From: Rhizobium etli CFN 42
Lineage (GTDB): Bacteria > Pseudomonadota > Alphaproteobacteria > Rhizobiales > Rhizobiaceae
Direction: 5' to 3'
Length of the DNA stretch: 64,000 bases
Assembly (NCBI RefSeq): GCF_000092045.1
Contig: NC_004041.2
Location: 62,001-126,000 of the forward strand
The notes beneath the pieces are model-generated. The model was not told the origin of the DNA. It saw nothing but the letters and a program-made list of their open reading frames with translations, and searched no databases. Below are positions 34,152-43,866 of the stretch, piece after piece. Numbering within the stretch: position 1 is the stretch's first letter; each line of letters begins with the position of its first letter. A program made the position numbers and the translations under genes.

Positions 34152-34535
34152 ATGGCGATAGATCTCAAGAAATTCATAGAATTCGTGCGGGAGGATTTCG
34201 AGTTCAAGCGCGAAACTCGTTATCTTAACGGTATATTAAAATGCGATTTCCCTACCCGCAGTGTAGCGCTTCATTTCGAGGACGGTACGTTGCTAAAGGT
34301 GGAAGAGGCCGAATACGACGACGACAAGTGCACTATCGTCATACGCGGGACCGGTTCACAGTGGGAGGCGCTGCTTCAGCACAAACCCTTGCCGTTTTAT
34401 CAGTGCTTGCAGTCATCAAACATCAAGCATGGCCTCTACCTTAGCAGTAACAACGAAACCTTCGCGTATCTGCCTGCTCTCAACCGCATGACCACCCTGA
34501 TGCGCAATGCCCGTTCTGAAGGAGCAGCAGCATGA
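34152..34535 (+). CDS. Unknown protein, 127 aa, coupled to an alpha/beta hydrolase
   Basis: A small soluble alpha+beta protein, mostly beta strands in the middle (SVALHFEDGTLLKVEEAEYD, KCTIVIRGTGSQWEALL), with a layout that resembles SCP2-like lipid-binding folds. The resemblance is weak and I do not assign a family. ATG 34152 follows GGAGGAG. It overlaps the next gene by 4 bp (ATGA), so the two proteins are likely made together and may act as a pair. Confidence 0.7.
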   Translation: MAIDLKKFIEFVREDFEFKRETRYLNGILKCDFPTRSVALHFEDGTLLKVEEAEYDDDKCTIVIRGTGSQWEALLQHKPLPFYQCLQSSNIKHGLYLSSNNETFAYLPALNRMTTLMRNARSEGAAA

Positions 34536-35428
34536 CCAAGTTTGACCCCATTATCGGCCGTTATCTCTATCTCACCGTAGAAGGTATCGAGTACCGCGTC
34601 TATTACGAAGAAGCGGGCCAGGGGATTCCGCTTCTCGTCGGTCATACGGCAGGGTCCGACGGTCGCCAATACCGTCATATGCTTTGCGATTCCGACGTGA
34701 CAAAAAATTTTCGCGTCATCGCGTTCGATCTGCCGTATCACGGCAAGTCCCTTCCCCCCTACGGCGTTCGCTGGTGGGAGAAGGAATACAACATGACCAA
34801 GAAGTTCATGATGGACTTCCAGCTCGAACTCTCAAAAGCGCTCGACCTAGACCGCCCCGTTTATTTGGGCAGCTCCATGGGCGGCCATCTCGCGATCGAC
34901 CTGGCATCGAACTATCCGGACAACTTCCGCGCCACGATCTCGGTCGAAGGTGCGTTGCGCTCGGCGGCGGAGTACGTCGACGTCGGTATGGCTGGCATCC
35001 GCAGGGAGTTCGACAATCCAAACGTCAATCGCACCTCCATCGGTGCGGCGATGATGCTGAATATCTCACCGTACTCGCCAGAAGCGAATGTCCGTGAAAT
35101 CCAGTGGGAATACAGCTGCGGTGGACCGGGAATCTTCGCGGGTGATCTTTATTACTACTACTACGACCACGATGTGTCGCCAGAGGAAGCCAGCAAAATC
35201 GATACGTCGAAATGTATGCTATACTTCCTCACGGGCGAATACGATCCAAACACGTCCCCGGCCGATACCAAGATTGCTGCAGACCTGGTCAAAGGCTCCA
35301 AGTTTTGGACAATGGAAAAGCTCGGACATTTTCCCGTTACTGAGGACTATAGCGAGTTCCGGAAGTATCTGTTGCCGATTCTTGAGGAGATCCAACAGTC
35401 ATCAGCAGCTCGGTCTAAGGTTGCCTGA
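34532..35428 (+). CDS. Alpha/beta hydrolase
   Basis: A 298-residue hydrolase. The oxyanion region is PLLVGHTAGSDGRQY (about residues 34-48), the nucleophile elbow GSSMGGH (about 113-119, Ser at the centre), the acid Asp in LTGEYDPNTSP and the catalytic His in EKLGHFPVTE (about 269-278). It lies in the operon between a CMD-like protein and the ABC transporter and could open a lactone or ester intermediate. The substrate is unknown. Confidence 0.85.
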   Translation: MTKFDPIIGRYLYLTVEGIEYRVYYEEAGQGIPLLVGHTAGSDGRQYRHMLCDSDVTKNFRVIAFDLPYHGKSLPPYGVRWWEKEYNMTKKFMMDFQLELSKALDLDRPVYLGSSMGGHLAIDLASNYPDNFRATISVEGALRSAAEYVDVGMAGIRREFDNPNVNRTSIGAAMMLNISPYSPEANVREIQWEYSCGGPGIFAGDLYYYYYDHDVSPEEASKIDTSKCMLYFLTGEYDPNTSPADTKIAADLVKGSKFWTMEKLGHFPVTEDYSEFRKYLLPILEEIQQSSAARSKVA

Positions 35429-35453
35429 TCCTTTTCTCGGGAGGAGAACTTCA

Positions 35454-36620
35454 ATGAGGTGCATTCTGAATGTCACACTTGGGGCGCTGATCTCGGTTAG
35501 CGCCCTGGCGACAACCGCTTACGCGGATGGTGTCGATCAGCTACCGGCTACAGAAAAGAAGATCTATGAAACTGTAGATCCGCAGATTCCATTGGGGGCG
35601 AGCGCCTACAAAGACTTCAAGCCCAAAAAGGGTCCTCCGTGGAAGATCGGCTATGCAAGCAGCTACGCTGGCAACACCTGGCGAGCCGCAGCTCTCGATG
35701 CGGTCATGAGCGATCTTTTACCGCGATCAAAGGCTGCGGGCCTGGTGTCTGATGTCGTGGTCACCCAGTCGGATCTTAAAGACGCCGTTCAGATCCAGCA
35801 GATGCGTCAGATGGTGGACGAAGGCGTCGATGCAATCATCATCTGCTGCTCGAACGTCACGGCTCTTAATCAGACGATCGAATATGCCTACAAAGCCGGT
35901 GTGCCGGTGTTCTCATTTTCGGGCTACGTGACGTCGCCATACGCCATCAATGGCGCGGCCAATCACGCGCAGGGCGGTGCCGAGATGGCGACGTGGCTGG
36001 CGGAAAAAATAGGAAAGAAGGGCAATATCCTTCTCGTTTCTGGTATTCCCGGTTTCGCTTCTTCGGACAGCTTTGACAAAGCGGCTAAGGAAGCACTTGC
36101 TAAGTACCCCGACATAAAGATCGTCGGTGAAGTTGCAGGGAAGTGGACCGACCAGGTGGCCCAGGTCGAAGTTCAGAAGTTTCTTGCGACGAACCCGACG
36201 AAGATTGATGGGATCCTCACGCAGGGGGCCCAAGAGAACGGCGTTCTCAACGCAATGCTGCAGTCAGGTCGAGACATGATCCCGATTACTCTCGGGGGGG
36301 AAGCTTCCGCCGCGTGCTACTGGCGCAAGAACCCCGAGTTTGTGGACAGGAGTTTCCATATTTGGCCGCCGCGTCGCGAGATGCAACAGATGTGGGAGAT
36401 CATGCTCCGCACATTGGAGGGACAAGGCCCTAAGGTTCAGTCCTTCCTTCGACCCGTCTTGCCTTACACCATCGATGAAGTCCGCGCGGCAATACCAGAA
36501 GATTGCGACTTGAACTCGACAGACTTCGTGGAGCCCAAGGCGGACGGGTGGTTTCCTGCTGCGATTGCTGCAGACTACTTCGAACGCCCGGCTGATCCCT
36601 GGAAGCCTGTGTCGAAGTGA
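35454..36620 (+). CDS. Periplasmic sugar-type ABC binding protein
   Basis: A 388-residue type I periplasmic binding protein (ribose/LacI fold, Peripla_BP_4). Signal peptide residues 1-24 (ending TTAYADG). Domain features include KIGYASSYAGNTWRAAALD, MVDEGVDAIIICCSNVTALN and NILLVSGIPGFASSDSFDKA. ATG 35454 has GGAGGAG upstream. It begins a binding protein-ATPase-permease-permease set. A close paralogue without transporter genes lies at 56412. The ligand is unknown. Confidence 0.9.
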   Translation: MRCILNVTLGALISVSALATTAYADGVDQLPATEKKIYETVDPQIPLGASAYKDFKPKKGPPWKIGYASSYAGNTWRAAALDAVMSDLLPRSKAAGLVSDVVVTQSDLKDAVQIQQMRQMVDEGVDAIIICCSNVTALNQTIEYAYKAGVPVFSFSGYVTSPYAINGAANHAQGGAEMATWLAEKIGKKGNILLVSGIPGFASSDSFDKAAKEALAKYPDIKIVGEVAGKWTDQVAQVEVQKFLATNPTKIDGILTQGAQENGVLNAMLQSGRDMIPITLGGEASAACYWRKNPEFVDRSFHIWPPRREMQQMWEIMLRTLEGQGPKVQSFLRPVLPYTIDEVRAAIPEDCDLNSTDFVEPKADGWFPAAIAADYFERPADPWKPVSK

Positions 36621-36623
36621 AAC

Positions 36624-36660
36624 TGTTCTGCCCGGTGGGTCTTGCCACCGGACAGAAGTT
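36624..36660 (+). terminator. Intercistronic stem-loop after the binding-protein gene
   Basis: CCGGTGG (36632-36638) pairs with CCACCGG (36645-36651), extended by TTCTG/CAGAA, followed by GTTTCTCTT. In ABC operons such a structure commonly protects the binding-protein mRNA and lowers expression of the genes behind it. Confidence 0.6.
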
Positions 36661-36711
36661 TCTCTTGTGGGAGGACCGCCTCGCGCGGCCGTTGGGATTA
36701 GAGGATCTCCG

Positions 36712-38265
36712 ATGCAAAACCAAACTACGATCAAGTTGATCAATGTTGCCAAGTCTTTCGGCGAGACTAAGGCCTTAAAGAAGTGTGATTTTGAAGCCCG
36801 GGCCGGAGAAGTGCACGCCATCGTCGGAGAGAATGGAAGTGGCAAAAGCACGATGGCGAAGATCATGTCTGGAGTGTTGCACCCAGATTCCGGGAGCGTT
36901 TCGGTCCTTGGAGAAGAGATTTCGACTCCGACTGACGCCAAGCGCATCGGGCTGACAACGATCTTCCAGGAAGTGCTGGTGGCCGACGAGGCCAGTGTAT
37001 TGGAAAACCTGTATGTCGGGCGCGACGGCATCTTCCGCTCGCAGGGCGGCAGTGGTCGGCGTACCGAGGCTGAGGAGATCCTGAAACGCCTCGTCGGCAA
37101 GCCCGTGGATCTCGATCAGAACGTTGGGGCATTGCCTCTGAGCGTCAAGCAATGGATAGTTATTGCGCGAGCGGTCTTGCGCAGGCCGAAGGTCCTCATC
37201 CTCGATGAATCGTCTGCGGCATTAGACCTCGATTCCACGATCCGCCTCCACGAGGAAATTGATCGTCTCCGTAGGGAAGGTGCGACCGTGCTGATCGTAA
37301 CGCATCGGATCGCTGAACTTGTCCGCATCGCCGATCGAGCCACGATCCTTCGCGACGGCGTCACGATTGGTACGCTCGAGAAGCATGAAATAACTGAAGA
37401 GAACCTGCTTTCAATGATGACGCCCGCGGACCGAAACGCATACGACGCGAAGGCGTTCAAATCAAAGCAAGTAGGCGCCGCCGCGCCGGCCGTGGTAGCG
37501 GTAAGAGACCTCGTTACTCACAGCGCGGCAGCGCCCTTCGATTTCGATCTACCGAAAGGAGCGATCATCGGTGTTGCAGGACTCGACGGGCAGGGGCAGG
37601 ACGCTTTCGTACGCGCCGTTGCGGGTATCATCCAGCCTTTTGGTGGTAATGTCCAAGTCTGGTCATCCAGCACCGAGAGAATGAAAAAGGTCGCATCGCT
37701 CGAAGACGCTACCAAAGCAGGAATCTCGTATATTTCCGGCGACCGCAAGCGTGAAGGTATCTTCCCTCAGCAGAGCATCTTCGAAAATCTTGCCATCGGC
37801 GTCTATCGCAAGAACCTCGGTCCTCTTGGTATAATCAATAAGGCCGGCCTCAAACCCATGTTCAAACGCGAGGTGGATCGGCTCCGGATTAAGATTGGAA
37901 GTCCGGCGAACAAGATCACCTCACTGTCGGGCGGAAATCAGCAAAAAGTTTTGATCGGCCGTGCCTTTGCAAACGAACCGTCCGTCATCGTCCTTAACGA
38001 TCCCGCTCGCGGTGTCGACCTCGGAACGAAGCGCGATCTCTACCGCGAACTGCGCCTGTTCACGGAGAAGGGTGGCAGCGTGATTTATCTATCAAGCGAA
38101 ATCGAAGAGTTCATCGGCTTTGCGGACCGCGTCGACGTCTTCTTTGCTGGAAGGCTTTTCCGGTCGCTAGCAGGCGAGGACATAGCGGAAGAGCCAATCT
38201 TGGCCGCAATGTTTGGAAAATCGCCAAACGCCTCCATCGAGTTCGATCTGGAAAGGACTGCATGA
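36712..38265 (+). CDS. Sugar-type ABC transporter ATPase (RbsA/XylG type)
   Basis: A 517-residue protein with two ABC domains. The first has Walker A GENGSGKST (about residues 37-45), signature LSVKQWIVIARA (variant) and Walker B VLILDES. The second has GLDGQGQDAF in place of Walker A (no Lys, typical of RbsA-type proteins) and an intact LSGGNQQKVLIGRA signature. ATG 36712 was chosen because it begins the first beta strand; the upstream extension covers the stem-loop. Confidence 0.94.
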   Translation: MQNQTTIKLINVAKSFGETKALKKCDFEARAGEVHAIVGENGSGKSTMAKIMSGVLHPDSGSVSVLGEEISTPTDAKRIGLTTIFQEVLVADEASVLENLYVGRDGIFRSQGGSGRRTEAEEILKRLVGKPVDLDQNVGALPLSVKQWIVIARAVLRRPKVLILDESSAALDLDSTIRLHEEIDRLRREGATVLIVTHRIAELVRIADRATILRDGVTIGTLEKHEITEENLLSMMTPADRNAYDAKAFKSKQVGAAAPAVVAVRDLVTHSAAAPFDFDLPKGAIIGVAGLDGQGQDAFVRAVAGIIQPFGGNVQVWSSSTERMKKVASLEDATKAGISYISGDRKREGIFPQQSIFENLAIGVYRKNLGPLGIINKAGLKPMFKREVDRLRIKIGSPANKITSLSGGNQQKVLIGRAFANEPSVIVLNDPARGVDLGTKRDLYRELRLFTEKGGSVIYLSSEIEEFIGFADRVDVFFAGRLFRSLAGEDIAEEPILAAMFGKSPNASIEFDLERTA

Positions 38266-39236
38266 TGTCTGGAATCGCATTCCGTCAAATCACCCAGGAC
38301 CGTTCCCTCTTCGTGCCGGCCGGCCTATTCATTGTCCTTTTGGTCGCCGTTGCCCTACGCGGACACGGGCTATTCACGAACAACGGCCTCGCAGGTGCAA
38401 TCCTTGTCGCCACGCCCTTGATTCTAACGGCGCTTGCCCTCACCCCCATTGTCATGGCGGGTCGTGGAGCAGTGGACCTTTCAGTTGGCCCCTTGATGGG
38501 GTTCATCAACGTTACCCTTATTACCTGGCTTGTGGGTAACGGAATTACCAACCCTATCGCAGTGATAGTATGGGCAGTCGGCCTGGGAGCGGCATTCCAG
38601 CTACTCCAGGCGCTGGTTATCATTTATGTGCGTGTCGCTCCGATAATCGTTACGCTGTCGGGTTTTCTTGTCCTCTCCGGGTTGAACCTGATGGTGATGT
38701 CCCGACCGGGTGGAGTCGCGCCCGACTGGATGCTTAGCTGGGGGGCGGGGACCGACATCATGTCACCTGTTTTGCTGTTGCTGGTTGCAGCGTATGCATT
38801 ATGGCTCCTTCTCAGGGGGACGATGTTTTACCGCAACCTTCGCATGACGGGTGCGGATGAGCGCATGGCGTATACGAGCGGCGTTCGAGTGGACGCAGTC
38901 CGCATCATCGCCCACGTTGTTGGTGGAGCATTCGCTGGACTTGCCGCCCTCAGCTACACGGCGCTGATCTCCTCTGGTGATCCGACGCAGGGCAGCACCT
39001 ACACCCTTCAGGCTGTTACGGCCCTGGTTCTCGGAGGTGCGAGCCTCTCCGGTGGTCGTGGTGGAGCACTTGGATCTACGCTTGGCGCGATCAACATGTT
39101 CCTCATCTCCTATCTCCTCTCCACCTTCAACTTCGGCACGGTTTCGGGGTTCGTTACCCAGATGGCATTCGGCTTAATCCTCGTCGGATCACTTCTCGTG
39201 AACGTCTTTGTCATCAGTCGCCGCGCGGTTGTGTAA
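38262..39236 (+). CDS. Sugar-type ABC transporter permease 1
   Basis: A 324-residue BPD_transp_2 permease with 8-10 hydrophobic segments; GRGAVDLSVGPLMGF is the conserved early motif (about residues 67-81) and VLGGASLSGGRGGALGS the late loop (about 258-274). Its ATG overlaps the ATPase stop by 4 bp. Confidence 0.92.
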   Translation: MMSGIAFRQITQDRSLFVPAGLFIVLLVAVALRGHGLFTNNGLAGAILVATPLILTALALTPIVMAGRGAVDLSVGPLMGFINVTLITWLVGNGITNPIAVIVWAVGLGAAFQLLQALVIIYVRVAPIIVTLSGFLVLSGLNLMVMSRPGGVAPDWMLSWGAGTDIMSPVLLLLVAAYALWLLLRGTMFYRNLRMTGADERMAYTSGVRVDAVRIIAHVVGGAFAGLAALSYTALISSGDPTQGSTYTLQAVTALVLGGASLSGGRGGALGSTLGAINMFLISYLLSTFNFGTVSGFVTQMAFGLILVGSLLVNVFVISRRAVV

Positions 39237-39247
39237 GGAGCAAGATA

Positions 39248-40267
39248 ATGGTCGCGACAGTTATGAATTCCGAAATCAAATCGGCTCAGAAGTCTAACCC
39301 GCTCAAGGCTCATCGGAGCATCGTCATTGGCTTTGTTCTTCTGGCCTCTCTCTTAGCACTCGGTGCATTGCTGGTCCCCGGCTTCGTATCATCCCAAAAC
39401 GCGCGTTCAATCCTTCTTCTCGCAGCGTTTCTGGGGCTTGCCTCCATTGGCCAGACCCTGTGCGCTCTGGTCGGTGCGCTCGATCTTTCGATACCATATA
39501 TTATTGGAGGCGCGAACATCCTCCTTCCCAGCCTTATGGTCGCAGGTATTCCCGCTCCCCTCGCGATGCTGGTTGTCATGCTCCTCGGTGCGCTTGTCGG
39601 GGCCGCCAATGGCGCCCTGAGCTTCCGTCTCCAAGGGCAAGCGCTGATCATGTCGCTCGGAGTTGGCTTCGCGGCCGTCGGTGCGGTCCAGATCTACACC
39701 TCACTCGGCTCGGCGTTTGGTGGTACAGTGTTTGCTCCGGTACCCGAATGGCTGAGGAACATTTCGGCGTTCAACGGAAAGTTTTTCGGCCTGTCGCTGC
39801 CTCCGGTCATCGTGATCTGGGCTATCGTCGCCATCGCGCTTGGATGGTTCATGTACAACACCTGGTTTGGCCGCAGCATTTACGCCGTCGGCGGAAGCCG
39901 GACGGCGGCCGCCCGCCTCGGAATCTCCGAATTCAAGGTCTGGACCGTCATCCATAGCGTCAGCGGTGCCATGTCTGCAATCACGGGCATGCTGCTACTA
40001 GGGTTTTCCGGTGGTGGCTTCGTCGGCGTGGGCGACCCTTATCTTTTCACCACCGTAGCAGCGGTGGTGATTGGAGGGACGTCGCTTCTTGGTGGGGCGG
40101 GCGGCTATGGCGCGACAGTGCTCGGTGTTCTTGTCCTGACTGTACTGACCTCGCTTCTAGTTGGCCTCGGACTGAACTTTCCGGCGCAGCAGGCTGTCGT
40201 CGGTCTGCTCATCGTTCCGATGGTCGCGATATACGCACGGTCACCACACATTCGAAATCAGATATGA
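39248..40267 (+). CDS. Sugar-type ABC transporter permease 2
   Basis: A 339-residue BPD_transp_2 permease, 11 bp after permease 1. ALVGALDLSIPYIIGGAN and VVIGGTSLLGGAGGYGATVLG are the family motifs. Together with permease 1 it probably forms a heterodimeric channel. Confidence 0.92.
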   Translation: MVATVMNSEIKSAQKSNPLKAHRSIVIGFVLLASLLALGALLVPGFVSSQNARSILLLAAFLGLASIGQTLCALVGALDLSIPYIIGGANILLPSLMVAGIPAPLAMLVVMLLGALVGAANGALSFRLQGQALIMSLGVGFAAVGAVQIYTSLGSAFGGTVFAPVPEWLRNISAFNGKFFGLSLPPVIVIWAIVAIALGWFMYNTWFGRSIYAVGGSRTAAARLGISEFKVWTVIHSVSGAMSAITGMLLLGFSGGGFVGVGDPYLFTTVAAVVIGGTSLLGGAGGYGATVLGVLVLTVLTSLLVGLGLNFPAQQAVVGLLIVPMVAIYARSPHIRNQI

Positions 40268-40290
40268 TCAATGCATAGAAAGGAAGATCC

Positions 40291-41778
40291 ATGGCAATCT
40301 CCAGCACCCTGCTAGGCCGTTTAAAGGACCAGACTCTCGTTCGCGAGCAGATGCTGGTTGGAGGAAAGTGGTCGAGCGAAGGGGTAAACGGCACACGCAT
40401 CAACGTGCTAAACCCCTCCACGATGGACGTCCTTGCCTCTTTGCCTAGCGCTGGCCTTGCTGAAGTGCGAGCCTCTATCGATGCTGCAAAGGCTGCACAG
40501 AAGAAGTGGGCTAAGGTTTCGGCGAAGGAACGCTCGCTGATCATGCGGAAGTTCTACGAAGAGGTGGTAGCTAACGCTGAAGACCTGGCCGTAATTCTGA
40601 CATCGGAAATGGGCAAGCCACTGGCGGAAGCGCGTGGCGAGATTGCTTACGGCGCTTCCTACATCGAATGGTTCGGTGAGGAAGCCAAGCGTGTCTATGG
40701 TGACACCATTCCAGGTCACCAGGCCGACAAGCGACTGCTTGTCATCAAGCAGCCGGTTGGCGTTGTGGCCGCCATCGCTCCTTGGAACTTTCCGTCGGCG
40801 ATGGTGTGCCGCAAGATCGCGCCGGCGCTCGCGTCCGGCTGCGCGATCGTATTCAAGCCTGCTGCCGAGACTCCGTTATCGGCGCTTGCATTGGCGATCC
40901 TCGCGGAGCGTGCCGGAATACCCGATGGCTTGTTCAGCGTCCTCCCGACGGATAATGCAAGAATGTTTGGCGAGGAGGTCTGCTCCAACCCGGTCGTCAA
41001 GAAACTGACCTTCACCGGTTCGACCGAAGTTGGCCGTATCTTGATGGCGCAAGGCGCCCAGAAGATCATGAAGCTGAGCCTGGAACTCGGCGGCAATGCG
41101 CCGTTTATCGTTTTCGACGATGCAGATCTCGACCAGGCGGTCGAGGGGGCTATGCTTTCTAAGTTTCGTAACGCGGGTCAAACCTGCGTGTGCGCGAACC
41201 GTATTTACGTACAGAGCGGGATCCATGACAGGTTCGTCGAGAAGCTGGCAATGCGCGTGAGTGCCTTGCAGGTTCTTGACGGGTTTGAGAGCGGGGCGAC
41301 GATCGGCCCGTTGATCAACGATGAAGCGGTAGCAAAGCTCTATGGTCATATCGATGACGCTGTGACCAAGGGTGCGACTGTCGTGGTTGGTGGTGACCGC
41401 GATGCTCGCGGAGGCACGTTCGTCCAACCAACGCTTCTCTCGGGTGCCACAAAGGATATGAAGGTTGCGCGTGAGGAAACCTTCGCGCCTCTGGCTCCGG
41501 TGTTCAAGTTCGATACTGTCGAGGAAGTCATCGAACTCGCGAACGATACGGAATTCGGCTTGGCAGCCTACTTTTTCGCCAACGACCTCAGGAACGTTTG
41601 GAAGGTCACAGAGGCGCTGGAATACGGCATGGTTGGCGTGAACACGGGTCTGATTTCCACCGAATTAGCGCCATTCGGCGGCGTCAAGCAATCCGGCTTC
41701 GGCCGAGAGGGCTCAAAGTACGGAATGGATGACTTCTTATCCATGAAATACGTCTGCATGGGCGGGATCGGCGCATAG
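40291..41778 (+). CDS. Succinate-semialdehyde-type aldehyde dehydrogenase
   Basis: A 495-residue NAD(P)-dependent aldehyde dehydrogenase of the GabD/SSADH subfamily. NAD-binding and catalytic features are PWNFPSAM (about 164-171), FTGSTEVGR (about 241-249), the general base Glu in LELGGNAPF (about 267-275) and the catalytic Cys in NAGQTCVCANR (about 297-307). It is the last gene of the transporter operon, 23 bp after permease 2, and would oxidise a semialdehyde formed by the pathway's dehydrogenases. The exact aldehyde is not determined. Confidence 0.92.
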   Translation: MAISSTLLGRLKDQTLVREQMLVGGKWSSEGVNGTRINVLNPSTMDVLASLPSAGLAEVRASIDAAKAAQKKWAKVSAKERSLIMRKFYEEVVANAEDLAVILTSEMGKPLAEARGEIAYGASYIEWFGEEAKRVYGDTIPGHQADKRLLVIKQPVGVVAAIAPWNFPSAMVCRKIAPALASGCAIVFKPAAETPLSALALAILAERAGIPDGLFSVLPTDNARMFGEEVCSNPVVKKLTFTGSTEVGRILMAQGAQKIMKLSLELGGNAPFIVFDDADLDQAVEGAMLSKFRNAGQTCVCANRIYVQSGIHDRFVEKLAMRVSALQVLDGFESGATIGPLINDEAVAKLYGHIDDAVTKGATVVVGGDRDARGGTFVQPTLLSGATKDMKVAREETFAPLAPVFKFDTVEEVIELANDTEFGLAAYFFANDLRNVWKVTEALEYGMVGVNTGLISTELAPFGGVKQSGFGREGSKYGMDDFLSMKYVCMGGIGA

Positions 41779-42313
41779 CGATCGCCCAAGGGTCGCTCGC
41801 CGACTGAACTTAAAGGGGGAGAGGTCTGTTGAATAGAGGCAGGACAGCAACATCCTCTCCGCCGGTTGCGAGGTCTCAAAAGGCTGGACTTTTCTAGAGG
41901 TTTCGCGGGAGCTGTCCTACGGATCTTCCCTTCCGACCCCTTCTGGGGCCGGCCTTGCAGACGAGATTTCTGCCTGTCTTTTCGATTGTCGATCCTTCCG
42001 CCAATGCCCTACAAGGTAAGTCTTTCCCAGATAGCTTGTAGCCTTCGAAGAGGTAACACGACATGAACGAGCTGTTGCACCGTGGCGTTGTCGTTTCAAC
42101 GTATCGGAGTCCTGAGCAGGAGCATGATCACCACCCGATCGATGCACGCGTTCGTCCTGAAATCGATCAGGCCGACGATGCTGCACGTGCCAGCGTGGAG
42201 GGTCAAGCGAAAGCCATTCGCGTCAACCAGCGACGCGTCAAGGTGTAGTTGTCGGCGGCCGCACCCTCAGTGTCGGTTTGACGTAGCCGCCGATCTTCGC
42301 CGGCGCCAGGCCT
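41779..42313. other. Gap after the aldehyde dehydrogenase, no gene called
   Basis: About 535 bp. The transporter operon must end here, yet I see no clean terminator. Open frames on both strands lack recognisable domains and probably represent IS or intron debris. Confidence 0.4.
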
Positions 42314-42819
42314 TTATGGTAGATCCGGATGCGTCCGGGTCATCCAGACGTCAAACGCGTAATGCAGGAAGAGATTCGATAGGATCGGGCTGACCACGCC
42401 CCCTTGCGGGGTACCACGCATCCGCTCAATGACTTCTCCGTTCTTTTCCATAGGCGCGGTCAACCATCTTTCGATGTAGAGCAGAGCCCAGTTGCATTTA
42501 ACGTCTTTTCTGACCGTCTTCAGCAAGAGATCATGCGGAAGATTGTCGAACAGCTTTGATGTCGGATTCCGGATCAATCATCTGCTTGACCACCATCTGC
42601 GCGATCCGATCACTGACCGCCGGTTCCAGATCTTGTAGAGATTTCTCGCAAGGTCTTTGTCAAACATCTCCAGGGTCTCACCGTCCACCCGGCTGCACCA
42701 CGGTTGGCTTTGACCGCTTTGTAAGCTTCGTACACTTGCCGCTTCTCAATCCGAAACGGCTTGTCTGTCGTACCTATCGAAGTCATCCTGTTTCCAGTTG
42801 TTCCAAACAATACGACCAC
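42314..42819 (-). pseudogene. ltrA: Group II intron reverse transcriptase/maturase fragments
   Basis: The upstream piece reads KPFRIEKRQVYEAYKAVKANRGAAG, the N-terminal LtrA motif. The downstream piece reads FDNLPHDLLLKTVRKDV and ERMRGTPQGGVVSPILSNLFLHYAFD, with the RT motif GTPQGGVVSP. The catalytic YADD region and the stretch between the two pieces are missing. Confidence 0.8.
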
Positions 42820-43301
42820 CTGATCCGATCCCTTTGCTCCTGCCCCATTACAGGGCCCTCAACGCTCATACGGATCGGTCCGCCCCAGTCTCCTGCATCG
42901 GTACTCTCGCCTTACGGTTTCTCCGCTTGGGCTTCTCCCTTGGCATCAGGAGCCTGGTTCCTGCAGTTCCGGGTGAAAGCCTGTGTCCAACTCACGCCCC
43001 CTCTACGCCGGTCGCCGCCCGCCCAATCATCAGGCACCCGGCGGACTTGTCCCAGGATGACGAAACAGTCCTGGTTTCGACGACGCTTATATTCATAACG
43101 GCGCGTCTTCGGAGGGTTCACTTTCGTTCGTCTTCGGACACGCACCTGCTCGGATCTCGTCCGAACTTTTCATCCGGCGCTCACCACCACGGCTCTTTAC
43201 CGCAGCAGCTCGGACTGGTTTGAGACCCGCTCCTGAAAGCCGATCCCGGAGGGCCATCCTCCATCATTCACGCAGCTTCACGTTACGGGGTTAGCTCACA
43301 C
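42314..43301 (-). mobile_element. Group II intron remnant
   Basis: On the minus strand an intron 5' end GTGTGAGC begins at 43301, directly after IS630-type coding sequence. About 480 nt of non-coding sequence with group II-like features (for example GAGCCGTGGTGGTGAGCGCC around 43170-43200) then leads into a broken reverse transcriptase. The 3' end and domains V/VI were not located, so the left border is only that of the coding fragment. Confidence 0.6.
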
Positions 43302-43785
43302 TGAACTCCTTCCGTGCCTCTGCAGCACACTTTCGTCGATGAAGATCAGTTTCTCCGGATCGAGGTCCAATTGACCATCGAACCAGGCGCGCCGGCGCTT
43401 CAGGACGTCCGGTCGGTCCTGCTCCAGTGCGTGTGCGGTCTTTTTTAAAGGTCCACCCACGGCTTCGAAGCCAAGCGCCAAGTGCGCTGCGGCTGATCTT
43501 CACCTGCCGCTCGACGGACAAGCGCTCAACCATCTCATCGAGCGTCACATCCCTACGCTCGTTGATCAACGCGACAACGAATTCCTCGTGTGCATCCACT
43601 GCCGAAGGTCGTCTCCAGCCCTGTGGCCGAGCAGTCAGCTCACCCTCTTTCGCTCTTGCAATCCAGCGGATCGCCGTCGAAATCCCAACTCCGAAACGAG
43701 CCGCAGCCTGTCGAGCCGACATGCCCGCCGCAGACGCTTTCAAAACCCGTATTCGAAGATCATCGCTCAGGGCCTGTCCCATCAT
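43302..43785 (-). pseudogene. IS630-family transposase, interrupted by the group II intron
   Basis: The N-terminal half (ALSDDLRIRVLKASAAGMSARQAA, GVGISTAIRWIARAKEGE) is a normal IS630 HTH domain; a frameshift follows near 43440-43480, where a second frame continues with RRRAWFDGQLDLDPEKLIFIDES (first catalytic Asp). The sequence stops at the intron 5' end, so the second half of the transposase has been lost. Confidence 0.75.
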
Positions 43786-43866
43786 CCACCTCTTCTCTGT
43801 GGAGTTGAATCAGCTTCGATGGACGCCGTCACATCACAATCGATTCATCGATCGCAGGACTTGCTC

